33,539 nucleotides of DNA from contig JAISMJ010000052.1 of NCBI GenBank assembly GCA_031276815.1, positions 1 through 33,539 of the forward strand, given 5' to 3'. The translations under genes were made by a program, and so were the position numbers. Shown piece by piece: positions 24,618 through 33,300 of the stretch (within the stretch, counting starts at the first letter, position 1; each line of letters begins with the position of its first letter). The DNA comes from Treponema sp. (GTDB lineage Bacteria > Spirochaetota > Spirochaetia > Treponematales > Breznakiellaceae). The notes beneath the pieces are model-generated. The model was given only the letters and a program-made list of their open reading frames with translations, made no database searches and was not told where the DNA came from.

Positions 24618-25649
24618 TCAACAAGCGCTATACCGCATGAACGGCGGGTTATTCCCTATCCCCAAAATCCGCTCATATTCCGTGATAGTTTCCGCATGTA
24701 CAAGACAGTTCCGTATCTCCGCCCCGTGCGGTATACCCCGCGTGTAGGCGCAGAAATGCTTACGCATTTCGCGGCAGGCTGCGCCTTCGCCAATATCTGC
24801 GCTCAACAGGAGAAGCTGGCGGAATCCCGCCGCGATTTTTGCTGCTCCACTGATCGCGCTATAAGACCCCGCAGTGAGCAGGTCTTTTGTGGCGGTAAAA
24901 ATGAACGGATCGCCCATTGCGCCGCGGGCAAACATTACTGCCGCGCAGCCGGTCTCCTCCAACATCCGCCGAGCGTCTTCCGGTGAAAAAAGATCGCCTG
25001 AACCGGTAACGGGAACCGGCGCACGGGTAACCAGATCCGCCAAGTGCGCCCAGTTGCTTTTGCCGGAATACGCTTGGCTTCTTGTACGGCTATGCAGACT
25101 GACCATGCTGGCGCCGGATTCAACGGCAATACGGGCGCATTCTTGGTAATTGATCGATTCGGCGTCCCAGCCTGAACGCATCTTTACGGTTACGGGGACA
25201 CTTTTTCCTACAGATGCATGAGCCGTACGAACGACCGCTTCTACGATGCGTCCTAGATGCGCCGGATTCTTCATAAGTGCAGACCCCGCGCCGGTTTTCA
25301 CCACTTTGGGTACCGGACAGCCCGCGTTTATGTCTATTGCCGAAGGTTTCCACGGCGTAAGCAGAGCGGCTGCCTTACCCATGACTTCAGGATCAGCGCC
25401 GAAAAGTTGAATACCGTACCGCACTTCATTATCAGCCCGTCTCAGAAGCGCCATCATAGAATTTTTCTCATTACAAAGAGGTCCTCTGATCAGGGCTTCC
25501 GAAGAAACAAGTTCCGTACAGGTGAAATTCGCGCCTTGCTCAATACAGATCGAGCGGAATGCCCTGTCCGAATAACCGGCAACAGGAGCAAGGAAGAGGT
25601 TTCCCTCAAGAATAAGCTCTCCTATTTGAACGCTATGATACAACTGCAT
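24618..25649 (-). CDS. dusB: tRNA-dihydrouridine synthase (DusB-like)
   Basis: FMN enzyme that reduces uridines in the tRNA D-loop. It has 343 residues. Family landmarks are LFLAPVAGYSDRAFRSICIEQGANFTCTELVSSEAL at the N-terminus, IDINAGCPVPKVVKTGAGSALMKNP with the catalytic Cys near residue 103, VTVKMRSGWD, and SLHSRTRSQAYSGKSNW, then GSGDLFSPEDA and FARGAMGDPFIF. No Shine-Dalgarno sequence precedes ATG 25649. dapA ends 60 bases upstream on the same strand, so cotranscription is possible. Confidence 0.93.
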   Translation of the reverse strand: MQLYHSVQIGELILEGNLFLAPVAGYSDRAFRSICIEQGANFTCTELVSSEALIRGPLCNEKNSMMALLRRADNEVRYGIQLFGADPEVMGKAAALLTPWKPSAIDINAGCPVPKVVKTGAGSALMKNPAHLGRIVEAVVRTAHASVGKSVPVTVKMRSGWDAESINYQECARIAVESGASMVSLHSRTRSQAYSGKSNWAHLADLVTRAPVPVTGSGDLFSPEDARRMLEETGCAAVMFARGAMGDPFIFTATKDLLTAGSYSAISGAAKIAAGFRQLLLLSADIGEGAACREMRKHFCAYTRGIPHGAEIRNCLVHAETITEYERILGIGNNPPFMRYSAC

Positions 25650-25709
25650 GGATGTATACTAGAAAAAATACCTTTTTATTCGAGCGGGTTTACCGCCACT
25701 ATACGGATA

Positions 25710-26621
25710 CTACCATTCGCCGGATACAGGGGCATACTCTTTTATCATGGCAGCCAGCAATGTTCTGTTACTGTCCGACAAGGGTCCCAGGGGCAGACGA
25801 GCCGGACCTGCGGGGAGTCCCGCCATATCCAAGGCGGCTTTTATGGGAATGGGGTTTGTTTCGACAAATGCAGCCTTTATGAAGGGCAGCAGTTCGTAGT
25901 GCAGGTTCCGCGCAGAGGCAAAGTCGTCTTCCAAACAGGCTTTGACGAGAGCCGCGACTTTCGCGGGCATGAGGTTGGAAATCACCGAAATAATACCGTC
26001 TCCGCCAAGCGCAAGCATGGGCAGGGTAAGCGCATCGTCGCCGGAAAAAACAAAAAAATCTCCGCCTTCCGCTTTGCGTTTTCTGGCAAGGGCGATAATG
26101 TCTCCCATCTGGTTGATGTCGCCGGAAGACTCCTTAACGCCAATAATGCCCGGAATACGAGAGAGCCTTTCCATGAGCGGAACGCCGATATTTTTACCGG
26201 TTCGGGAGGCTATATTGTAGATAATAATAGGAATACCGCTTTCTTTCGCCACGGTTTCAAAATGGAGGAAAATACCCTCGTCATTGGGCTTGTTGTAATA
26301 AGGCGTTACCACCAGCGCCGCGTCCGCGCCGAGTCTTTTTGCCCGTGTGGTGTAAGCGACCGCTGATTTTGTAGAATTAGAACCAGCGCCGACGATGATC
26401 GGAACCCTGCCCTGCACTTCTTTTACTATTATTTTGATGAGTTGTTCTTCCTCATCTTCATCCAAAGTCGGCGTTTCTCCGGTTGTTCCAAGCGGCACGA
26501 TACCGTTTATGCCTTTTCTGATCTGAAAATCGATCAATGTACGAAAACCATCGTAATCAATATCGCCGTTTGCCTTCATTGGAGTAATGAGCGCGGTAAA
26601 CGCCCCTCTCTGTATGTCCAT
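25710..26621 (-). CDS. dapA: 4-hydroxy-tetrahydrodipicolinate synthase
   Basis: Condenses pyruvate with aspartate semialdehyde on the way to lysine and diaminopimelate, hence also cell-wall precursor supply. The protein has 303 residues. Motifs are GAFTALITPMKANGDIDYDGF, IVPLGTTGETPTLDEDE, VVTPYYNKPNDEGIFLHF with the catalytic Tyr, and IGVKESSGDINQM with the Schiff-base Lys near residue 162; GGDGIISVISNLMPAKV follows. ATG 26621 is preferred over 26669 because AGGAAA lies just ahead and homologues start at this point. A role as N-acetylneuraminate lyase is possible for the fold, but the motif set favours DapA. Confidence 0.92.
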   Translation of the reverse strand: MDIQRGAFTALITPMKANGDIDYDGFRTLIDFQIRKGINGIVPLGTTGETPTLDEDEEEQLIKIIVKEVQGRVPIIVGAGSNSTKSAVAYTTRAKRLGADAALVVTPYYNKPNDEGIFLHFETVAKESGIPIIIYNIASRTGKNIGVPLMERLSRIPGIIGVKESSGDINQMGDIIALARKRKAEGGDFFVFSGDDALTLPMLALGGDGIISVISNLMPAKVAALVKACLEDDFASARNLHYELLPFIKAAFVETNPIPIKAALDMAGLPAGPARLPLGPLSDSNRTLLAAMIKEYAPVSGEW

Positions 26622-27038
26622 ATTTCTTTTCCTTTCCTCTTCCAAATATGTATTTTCTTTTATTATCAATTACACTATCATCTTTTTTATAAACCTTCAT
26701 GTATTATTTTTACACAATGCTCCCCTAACGCATAACTAGCAAAGGTAGCTGGCTTCACGGCTTATGCTGCCAAAGCGAGAGACGCGAACCTCTTGATTGA
26801 CTCCGAATGACTCTTCACAGACATAGATGCCTTGCTTGCTACCGGTTCCTGTTATGTAGAAAGTTACTGTAAAATGAGAATTATACGTAAGATATTCTCT
26901 TTACCGGTATTCTAATACACATTCTCCGCTAAAGTCAACCGCGCTTCTCCTTCCCAATCAGGACGGTCGTCCTGTGTATAAGGAGCGCCTAATTGTTGGA
27001 TAGTACCGAGGTATTGAAAACGCGCTACGGATTAGAAA
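26622..27038. other. Intergenic region without a supported gene
   Basis: AT-rich dapA upstream sequence, then about 150 bases (26730-26880) that on the minus strand read as a short, stop-bounded peptide ending SISREASYLC, ahead of TTAGGGGAGCATTG. It resembles the tail of a decayed IS605-type element, but I cannot confirm that. Confidence 0.25.
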
Positions 27039-27067
27039 TTGACTCTTATAGTATATATCAGTATACT
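27039..27067 (+). promoter_or_regulatory. Promoter of the flavin-binding protein gene
   Basis: TTGACT (27039-27044), 17 bases, TATACT (27062-27067). The predicted transcript begins near 27074, giving a leader of about 139 bases before ATG 27213. Confidence 0.75.
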
Positions 27068-27074
27068 GTATACC

Positions 27075-27208
27075 GAAGCCCGCCGTTGGCGGGAGGCTGC
27101 GGATACGGCGGCAACGCCGGCAGTGAAACCATACACCATCGTAGAAGAAGCAGGGAACAAACTTCAAACCTCATAAGAGAGGTTTGACTACGATGTAAAG
27201 GCGGAAAT
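27075..27208 (+). promoter_or_regulatory. Structured 5' leader, candidate cis-regulatory RNA
   Basis: A GC hairpin lies at about 27078-27097 (CCCGCC/GGCGGG), followed by GCCGGCA-rich sequence. Nearer the gene, CATCGTAG (27137-27144) pairs with CTACGATG (27188-27195), enclosing a perfect hairpin CAAACCTC (27165-27172) with GAGGTTTG (27179-27186). The outer stem closes just before the ribosome-binding region (AAAGGCGGAAATAG). I do not recognise a known riboswitch class. Confidence 0.5.
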
Positions 27209-27212
27209 AGAT

Positions 27213-27605
27213 ATGCAAGAAGCGTATGACTTTTTGAAGAAATGCGAAACGTATTATTTGGCGACAGTAGAGGGCGATCAACCGCGGGTGCGCCCGTTTG
27301 GAACGGTTGATATTTTTGAGAACAAACTGTATATCCAAACCGGCAAAACGAAGGATGTTGCTAAACAGATACAAAAAAATCCTAATATTGAGATTTGCGC
27401 CTTCAACGGCGACGCATGGATACGAGTTCAGGCGCGCGCCGTTGAAGATAACCGGCGTGAAGCCAAACAACACATGCTGGACGCCTACCCTCAGTTAAAA
27501 GACGGGTATTCGGCTGATGATGATAATACGCAGGTCTTGTATCTTAAAGATGCTGTTGCAACGATATCGTCATTTTCGGGAACGCCGAAAGTGATTCGAT
27601 TCTAA
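27213..27605 (+). CDS. Pyridoxamine 5'-phosphate oxidase-family flavin-binding protein
   Basis: The protein has 130 residues and forms a single split-barrel domain. The pattern CETYYLATVEGDQPRVRPFGTVDIFENKLYIQTGKTKDVAKQI matches the PNPOx-like family (PF01243) that binds FMN or F420; related proteins include NimC-type nitroreductases and general stress proteins. It is far shorter than true PdxH and lacks its C-terminal domain, so a vitamin B6 role is unlikely. GGCGG lies about nine bases before ATG 27213. It is probably a single-gene unit controlled through its long leader. Confidence 0.8.
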   Translation: MQEAYDFLKKCETYYLATVEGDQPRVRPFGTVDIFENKLYIQTGKTKDVAKQIQKNPNIEICAFNGDAWIRVQARAVEDNRREAKQHMLDAYPQLKDGYSADDDNTQVLYLKDAVATISSFSGTPKVIRF

Positions 27606-27958
27606 CAGCAGACGCCATTGAGCGGAATATGCTGGCGCAGGCTGGCACGGAGTCGGAACGGCATGAAGACATGCGCCGCATATGCGGCGCATTCCCGCGT
27701 TATAGGCTTCTTTCACGGCGCGCCGTTAGACTTCCGCTTCAGCAGCGCTCCGTACATACGCGGTTAAGAAATGTCAAAACATCAAAAAAATGTATCAATT
27801 TTGCTGTCAATAACGAAGGATTAGGCAATGTTAGCAAAGGAGTATTGTAAGGATGAACCGGCGTCTGCAGTCTTTACAGCGGTACTTTGCTTTCCCTCTT
27901 TGTAGATCACCAGCTAAATACGTTTTCCGGCGTATTTCCCGCGCCGTATTGCAGCAGG
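27606..27958. other. Gap with a perfect 22-bp palindrome
   Basis: ATGCGCCGCAT followed by its exact complement occupies 27671-27692. There is no T tract, so it is not a standard terminator. No ORF in the gap has credible coding features. Confidence 0.5.
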
Positions 27959-29818
27959 CTATTCTTTTTTTTGTTTTTTCATACGTATCATCAAAAGCGC
28001 AATATCCCCTTGCCTGACGCCCGGAATCCGCGCCGCCTGTCCCAGCGTCAATGGACGCACCAGAGAGAGCTTCTCCTTTGACTCGGCGGAAAGCCCGGCA
28101 ATTGAACCGTAGTCATAATCAGGCGGAAGTTTTACCGCATCCATTTTGACGTTCCGCTCCGCGGCACGTTTCTCTTTTTCTATGTAGCCCGCATATTTTA
28201 TGTCCAATGCCGCGCAGATAATCCATTCGGCAGGAAAAGCGGCGGGTTCTTCAGTTAGATCATGCACAAGGGACGGCACGGCTTCGGGCGTAATGGTTGC
28301 GTCTACAAGAGCGCGTTCTATCGTCTTGCTGGCGCCATTTGCACCGGCTTCTGTAGTTCGCGTCCGCAATAATTCCCGTATCGCGTCCAAGCTTTGCATC
28401 TTGCCGCGAAACCGCTCCCACCGCGCATCATCGATCAAACCGGCAACCCTGCCCTTGGGCGTGAGGCGGGAGTCCGCCGTGTCGTGCCGAAGCATGAGGC
28501 GGTGTTCGGCGCGGCTTGTAAACATACGATACGGCTCTTTTGTACCGGTTGTGGTGAGATCGTCTATAAGCACGCCGATGTAGGCTTCAGCCCTGCCGAG
28601 TACCAGCGGCGGTTCCCCCCGCATCGTGAGCGCCGCGTTGATACCCGCCATGACGCCTTGCGCCGCGGCTTCCTCGTAACCGGAACTGCCATTGGTCTGC
28701 CCCGCCGCAAAGAAGCCGGCAAGCAGCTTGGATTCAAGGGTCGGGTACAAACCCAGCGGATCGAGGTAATCGTATTCCACCGCATAGGCGGGACGCGCGA
28801 TACGGGCATGTTCAAGACCGGCTATACTACGAATAAAGGCTTCCTGCGCGTCTTCCGGCAGAGAACTTGAGAGCCCATTCAGGTACATCTCATTGGTACC
28901 AAGGCTTTCAGGCTCAACAAAAACATGATGCCGATCCCTGTCCGGAAAGCGCATAACCTTATCTTCGATGGAAGGACAGTAACGCGGGCCCGCGCCCGTG
29001 ATCTTGCCGCCGTATAATGGGGAGCGGTGAATGTTGGCGCGGATAATAGCGTGCGTCGCGGCGTTGGTGTAGGTGATCCAGCAGGGAACAGCGGGTCTGT
29101 TTAGGCGTCCGCCGCTGTTAAAGGAAAACGCTTCCGGCGGCTCTCCGTCTTGTCTTTCTAATTTCTCGTACTCTATCGTATTTCCCGCAATACGCGCGGG
29201 CGTACCGGTTTTAAGCCTGCCTACGGAAAACCCTTTCTCCCTCAACTTTTTACCTAAACCACGCGCGGCGGCTTCTCCAAGCCTGCCCTGCGGCGCGTCA
29301 TAATCGCCGATAAAAATCCTGCCTTCCATGAAGGTGCCGCTTGCTAATATCACAGTCCTTGCGGAAATGCCATGTCCCCGCCCGGTAATGACGCCCTCAA
29401 CAGCGCGTCCTGATTGGGACGTGATAAGATCAATCACCGTATCCATATATACGGCAAGACGCGGCTGTTGTTCCACCGCGCGGCGGGCTTCACTTTGATA
29501 CACGAGCTTGTCGGCTTGAGCGCGGGGCGCTTGCACCGCCGGCCCGCGTGAACGGTTGAGTACGCGGTATTGGATAAGGCTGCTATCAATAAGGCGTCCC
29601 ATCTCCCCGCCAAGCGCGTCCACTTCCCGTACGAGGTTGCCTTTGGAAAGACCGCCTACGGCTGGGTTACAGGAAAGCGCGCCGATACGGTCGAGGTTTT
29701 GGGTAATGAGCAAACAGGAGAAACCGAGCCGCGCAACGGCAAGTGATGCCTCTATGCCCGCGTGTCCTCCGCCTATAACTATACAATCGTAATCCATGGT
29801 ATATGACGTATGTTCCAT
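27959..29818 (-). CDS. mnmG: tRNA uridine 5-carboxymethylaminomethyl modification enzyme MnmG (GidA)
   Basis: FAD enzyme that, with MnmE, modifies wobble uridine 34 of several tRNAs. It has 619 residues. The N-terminal FAD motif is DCIVIGGGHAGIEASLAVARLG; other family signatures are GALSCNPAVGGLSKGNLVREVDALGG, RVLNRSRGPAVQAPRAQADK, and FAAGQTNGSSGYEEAAAQG near residue 367, with PYRMFTSRAEHRLMLRHD. Start is ATG 29818 or ATG 29797 (DYDCIVIGGG); neither has a Shine-Dalgarno sequence. No mnmE or rsmG neighbour is seen. Confidence 0.96.
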   Translation of the reverse strand: MEHTSYTMDYDCIVIGGGHAGIEASLAVARLGFSCLLITQNLDRIGALSCNPAVGGLSKGNLVREVDALGGEMGRLIDSSLIQYRVLNRSRGPAVQAPRAQADKLVYQSEARRAVEQQPRLAVYMDTVIDLITSQSGRAVEGVITGRGHGISARTVILASGTFMEGRIFIGDYDAPQGRLGEAAARGLGKKLREKGFSVGRLKTGTPARIAGNTIEYEKLERQDGEPPEAFSFNSGGRLNRPAVPCWITYTNAATHAIIRANIHRSPLYGGKITGAGPRYCPSIEDKVMRFPDRDRHHVFVEPESLGTNEMYLNGLSSSLPEDAQEAFIRSIAGLEHARIARPAYAVEYDYLDPLGLYPTLESKLLAGFFAAGQTNGSSGYEEAAAQGVMAGINAALTMRGEPPLVLGRAEAYIGVLIDDLTTTGTKEPYRMFTSRAEHRLMLRHDTADSRLTPKGRVAGLIDDARWERFRGKMQSLDAIRELLRTRTTEAGANGASKTIERALVDATITPEAVPSLVHDLTEEPAAFPAEWIICAALDIKYAGYIEKEKRAAERNVKMDAVKLPPDYDYGSIAGLSAESKEKLSLVRPLTLGQAARIPGVRQGDIALLMIRMKKQKKE

Positions 29819-29897
29819 ACGTAGGTTATTCGTACGTGCATTTTGAAATCGCTTTTAAAGGATGCAGTTCCCGCAACGGGAAACTAACTTGTATACT

Positions 29898-30146
29898 ATC
29901 AAAAAAAGTACATATTTACAAGGCATGAAACCCTATGCGATTCATTGAAGTTATAGAAAACAAAGAATTGTGGTTTTCTAATTCTTCAAGTGTTTTTATT
30001 GTAATATGTCCAAATATCACTTTTCGTTTCGGCTGTTTACGACGTTTTTGCGGTTGCGATAAAGGAAACCGTGGGTTTCCAGCAACCGCAAAACTGTGGC
30101 GGAAAAAACCCCATAAAGGCGCAAAGTGCTGACTGGGGTTTTTTGT
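29898..30146 (+). ncRNA. Candidate structured RNA ending in an intrinsic terminator
   Basis: In a 597-base gene-free gap, three structures follow one another on the plus strand. Hairpin one: TTGAAG (29945-29950) with CTTCAA (29984-29989), containing TAGAAAAC with GTTTTCTA. Hairpin two: GTTTTTGCGGTTGC (30044-30057) with GCAACCGCAAAAC (30082-30094), enclosing GGAAACC with GGTTTCC. Third is the terminator AAAAAACCCCA (30103-30113) with TGGGGTTTTTT (30134-30144). A TATACT box (29892-29897) lies upstream, without a good -35 box. No protein frame fits. It does not match a small RNA I can name. Confidence 0.35.
30103..30145. terminator. Bidirectional-looking intrinsic terminator
   Basis: An 11-bp stem (AAAAAACCCCA/TGGGGTTTTTT) is flanked by A and T runs, so it could work on either strand. 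Confidence 0.75.
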
Positions 30147-30325
30147 AGCCCGAGGGCGCTACTGCGCCCGAAGCATATACAGTCCTGTTATGCGCCGTTG
30201 TGCCGTACTACTGACTTTCAAACTACGATATCTAAAATATAATCAATGCTAATATTTTCAAATGATTTGCGCTGTAGACATACTCTATTTTTTTATAATA
30301 ATTATTTTGCCACATCAACAATGCC

Positions 30326-30353
30326 CCCACGCCATGAACGGCGTGGGCGTTTT
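30326..30353. terminator. Intrinsic terminator
   Basis: CCCACGCC (30326-30333), loop ATGAAC, GGCGTGGG (30340-30347), then CGTTTT. It lies just beyond the 3' end of the small minus-strand gene but has its T tract on the plus strand; its proper partner is uncertain. Confidence 0.6.
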
Positions 30354-30415
30354 CTGCTACTTGTTTAGGTAGTATCAATAACCTTTACATCATATATAAC
30401 ATCTATACAAGGCTA

Positions 30416-30643
30416 TTAGGCCTTTTCCAGTGCTTCCTGTATGTCACCGGTATTTGCGAGAGGACATGGCTTTACACGATCAGGGCCCTTGCGGTTGTGG
30501 GCTTTTTTCATCGTATAGCCCATTTGCTCTTTAACGTGCGCTATCCAGCAGGAGTGGTAAATCGTATAACCTTTATGATCTTTTACCTACTCAATTACCG
30601 CTTTGTACGTGGGCGGCGGCTGCCGCAGATTTTTTTTCGCCAT
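30416..30643 (-). pseudogene. Small gene of unknown function interrupted by an in-frame amber codon
   Basis: From ATG 30643 the frame reads MAKKNLRQPPPTYKAVIE, then TAG (30589-30587), then continues open as VKDHKGYTIYHSCWIAHVKE, QMGYTMKKAHNRKGPDRVKP and CPLANTGDIQEALEKA to TAA 30416. Apart from the amber codon it looks like a normal 75-residue protein. AGGAGG lies five bases before the ATG and a promoter (30736-30763) precedes it. Another frame, from ATG 30647 or further upstream, ends at 30591 and has alanine-rich low-complexity content. A single base change from CAG, AAG or GAG would make the TAG. No family recognised; stop-codon readthrough or reassignment is possible but unsupported. Confidence 0.5.
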
Positions 30644-30735
30644 ACATTCCTCCTTGTGTTTCAATGCCAGTTATGAACGAGTGCATATCCCGTACTAAAT
30701 GCTCAATAAGCAGATCGATTGCCTGATGGGTGTTC

Positions 30736-30763
30736 ATTATATCTGCATTTGTGGAAATGTCTA
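30736..30763 (-). promoter_or_regulatory. Promoter upstream of the amber-interrupted gene
   Basis: Minus strand: TAGACA (30763-30758), 16 bases, TATAAT (30741-30736). The leader to ATG 30643 would be about 85 bases. Confidence 0.6.
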
Positions 30764-30912
30764 ACCTATAATCATGGTTTATATATCTTCTGTCCAACCG
30801 ACAGATATTTTCTTACCGATAAAAATTTCCCCGCCCCTGCGAAAACAGCCTGGCTGCCTTTCTCGCCGTCATAACCAATATCCGCCCCCATACGGAGACG
30901 GCCTATTTGCGT

Positions 30913-32730
30913 CTACCACCCCCGCGCCCTTCGCGCCGCTTCAAGACCTTTCCTGGCGTTGGCATGGTTGGGGTCTATCCGCAGGGCCGCGTTGTAATCC
31001 GCGATAGCCTGGTCATACCACTTTTTTCTGGCATACACTACACCGCGCATATTATAGGAATCAGCATGGTTGGGATTGATTCGCAGGGCCGCGCCGAATT
31101 CCGTAATGGCGCGATCATAATCGACTTTGAGTACATACGACACGCCGCGGTAGTAATAGGCCAAAGCATAGTTGGGGTTTATCCGCAGGACGGCGCTGAA
31201 GTTCGCAATCGCCTGGTCGTACATCTTTTTTTTGTTATAAATAATACCGAGATTGTAATGAGTATCGGCAGAATTAGGGTTTATCCGCAGAACCGCATTG
31301 TAGTCTTCAATGGCCCGGTCGTACATCCCTTTGTCGGCATACGCAATGCCCCGGTTGCTATAGGCGGTGGCATTAGTGGGGTCTATCCGCAGAACCGCAT
31401 TGTAGTCTTCAATGGCCCGGTCGTATATCCCTTTGCTGTGGTACGCAATGCCCCGGTTGGTATAGGCCAAGGCAAGGTTGGGGTCTATCCGCAGGGCCGC
31501 GCTACAGTCCTCAATCGCCCGGTCGTACATCCCCTTACCGGTATATGCATTGCCGCGGTTGTTATAGGCCATGGCAAGGTTTGGGTCTATGCGCAGAGCG
31601 GCGTTACAGTCCGAGATCGCCTGGTCATACATCCTTTTGTAGGAATACGCATAACTGCGGTCGATATAGGCATCAGAAAAATTGGGATCTATCCTGATGG
31701 CCTCATTAGAGTCCTCAATAGCCCGGTCGTACATCCCTTTGTTGTTATACGCAGTGCCCCGGTTTCTATAGGCCACGGCATCATTGGGATTTATCCTGAT
31801 GGCCGCATTATAGTCCTCAATAGCCCGGTCGTACATTCCTTTGCCATCATTATACGCAACGCCCCGGTTGTTATAGGCCATGGCATTATTGGGATCTATC
31901 CTGATGGCCGCGCTACAGTCCTCAATAACCTGGTCGTACATCTTGTTTTTTGAATACGCATAGCTACGGCTGACATAGGTATCGGCGTTGTTGGGATCTT
32001 TCCGCAGGGCCTCGGTGTACTCCGCTATGGCCCGGTCGTAATCGCCCATGTTCTTGCTGGCGTTACCCCGGTTAAAATTGGTAAAACCCGCGCTATTGGG
32101 ATCCACCGCCACGATACAATACTGGGCCGAGGGCGCAAGCTGCTCCTCCTGGCCGTTCCGCACCACCCCCCACCACACGTAGCCGGCGTTGTCCGTCCAG
32201 GTGGGATCTATCCAGTAGATGGTCCCGTCCTTCCCGTAAACCCAGAGCCACCCGTGGTTTGTCGCACCCTCGTGGGAGCGCACGTTCTGCCGGGAGATTT
32301 CCTGTACCGGTACTCCGTTCAATATCATGGTGTGCTGCCCCCGGGGAACCGGGTCGTAAAGGACTATTTGGTTCGGATTACCGTGAACCCCCGCGATATA
32401 CCACCGGTTCCTTTCCATCCCCAGGCTTTCGTAACGGCTCCGGGCGGCGGAAATCTCGTTATACGCGGCCTGGGCATAGTCAAAACATATCCCGTAAAAG
32501 GTAGACGTACTGGTCCTGTCCCCCGACTGCCGGGCAAGATATTCCCGGATGTCCGAGGGCCGGTAGTAATCCTGGGGGTCCCCCAGGGTATAGTCCCCGG
32601 TCTGGGCCATGTTGTACTGGCCCAGGCAGGCGGTGTACATGGCAAGCCATTGCAGCTCGTCGGTAAGGGAATCCGCCCCGGCAAAGGCCACGGCGGCCAG
32701 AAATACAAGCGCGTTTATAAACCGTTTCAT
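30913..32730 (-). CDS. Exported transglutaminase-like protein with eleven TPR units
   Basis: The protein has 605 residues. The signal peptide (core INALVFLAAVAFAGA) sends it to the periplasm or surface. Residues about 20-225 look like a transglutaminase-core domain: Cys in YGICFDYAQAAYNE near residue 82, His in NHGWLWVYGKDG near residue 158, Asp in YWIDPTWTD near residue 172, the C-H-D order of that fold. From about residue 218 to 600 there are eleven consecutive 34-residue TPR units of the type MYDRAIEDYNAALRIDPNNA, several nearly identical in DNA. TPRs imply protein binding; whether the N-terminal domain is a protease, a transglutaminase or inactive is not known. AAGGAGGAGG precedes ATG 32730. 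Confidence 0.85.
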   Translation of the reverse strand: MKRFINALVFLAAVAFAGADSLTDELQWLAMYTACLGQYNMAQTGDYTLGDPQDYYRPSDIREYLARQSGDRTSTSTFYGICFDYAQAAYNEISAARSRYESLGMERNRWYIAGVHGNPNQIVLYDPVPRGQHTMILNGVPVQEISRQNVRSHEGATNHGWLWVYGKDGTIYWIDPTWTDNAGYVWWGVVRNGQEEQLAPSAQYCIVAVDPNSAGFTNFNRGNASKNMGDYDRAIAEYTEALRKDPNNADTYVSRSYAYSKNKMYDQVIEDCSAAIRIDPNNAMAYNNRGVAYNDGKGMYDRAIEDYNAAIRINPNDAVAYRNRGTAYNNKGMYDRAIEDSNEAIRIDPNFSDAYIDRSYAYSYKRMYDQAISDCNAALRIDPNLAMAYNNRGNAYTGKGMYDRAIEDCSAALRIDPNLALAYTNRGIAYHSKGIYDRAIEDYNAVLRIDPTNATAYSNRGIAYADKGMYDRAIEDYNAVLRINPNSADTHYNLGIIYNKKKMYDQAIANFSAVLRINPNYALAYYYRGVSYVLKVDYDRAITEFGAALRINPNHADSYNMRGVVYARKKWYDQAIADYNAALRIDPNHANARKGLEAARRARGW

Positions 32731-32980
32731 ACCCTCCTCCTTAATGCAATGTAACGCAAATTGAAAAACCTCAAAATTTTTTACCTCACAAAATTAACCA
32801 TGACCGGTAAAAATATAGGATTTCAGGCGTTAAATACTTGACACACTGTCTTTTATTTAAAAGTATCAAATGGGTCTTTTTCTGTCTTATTGTCCGCCGG
32901 TGTTACAAGCATAAGATTATTTTAGTATTTTTGGAAAATTTGTCAATAACCCTCAAGAAATGGGGAAAAGGTGATTTTTG

Positions 32981-33244
32981 CCCGCCGCAGGCGGGTTAAG
33001 GGGCGATTTACCCTCCACATAAAGAGCGGGCGTATGCCCGCCTTTCTTATATCCTATACCCTGCCGGAGCATATAGCGCCGGGGGCTGGCTCACCCAGCC
33101 CCAAAACAATGAAGAACCCCGCCGCAAGCAGCGGGGTATCTTCGGTCGAGAAGAAAAAGTCCTGCGGACTTTTCTCATTTTGCACAGGGGAGGTCTCTAC
33201 CCCGCCATCATTTGAGGTGGAAATTGAACCGCCCCAAGGGGCGG
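32981..33244. repeat. Run of short GC-rich hairpins
   Basis: Six clear inverted repeats in 264 bases: CCCGCC/GGCGGG (32981-32995), GCGGGC/GCCCGC (33026-33041), GGGGCTGG/CCAGCCCC (33082-33102), ACCCCGC/GCGGGGT (33116-33137), AAAAGTCC/GGACTTTT (33155-33173), CCGCCCC/GGGGCGG (33229-33244). Stems differ in sequence and most loops are two to five bases. No gene is supported here; a plus-strand frame through it is low-complexity. From 32731 to 32980 I see only AT-rich DNA and a weak TTGACA/AAGTAT pair (32838-32866). Confidence 0.7.
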
Positions 33245-33300
33245 GGTATTCGCCCCCCCTTCGAATAAACAACAATGAAAAACAGGAATAGGGCGCTGGT

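Noticed and set aside
27853-28017. Short plus-strand ORF starting MNRRLQSLQR
   Set aside because: Overlaps the end of mnmG, has no proper ribosome-binding site spacing and no recognisable features.
30907-31953. Long plus-strand ORF opposite the TPR gene
   Set aside because: Its repeats (IGIYPDGR, VVHPF) are the antisense of the TPR units; it has no ribosome-binding site, and the minus-strand frame has a signal peptide and a domain match.
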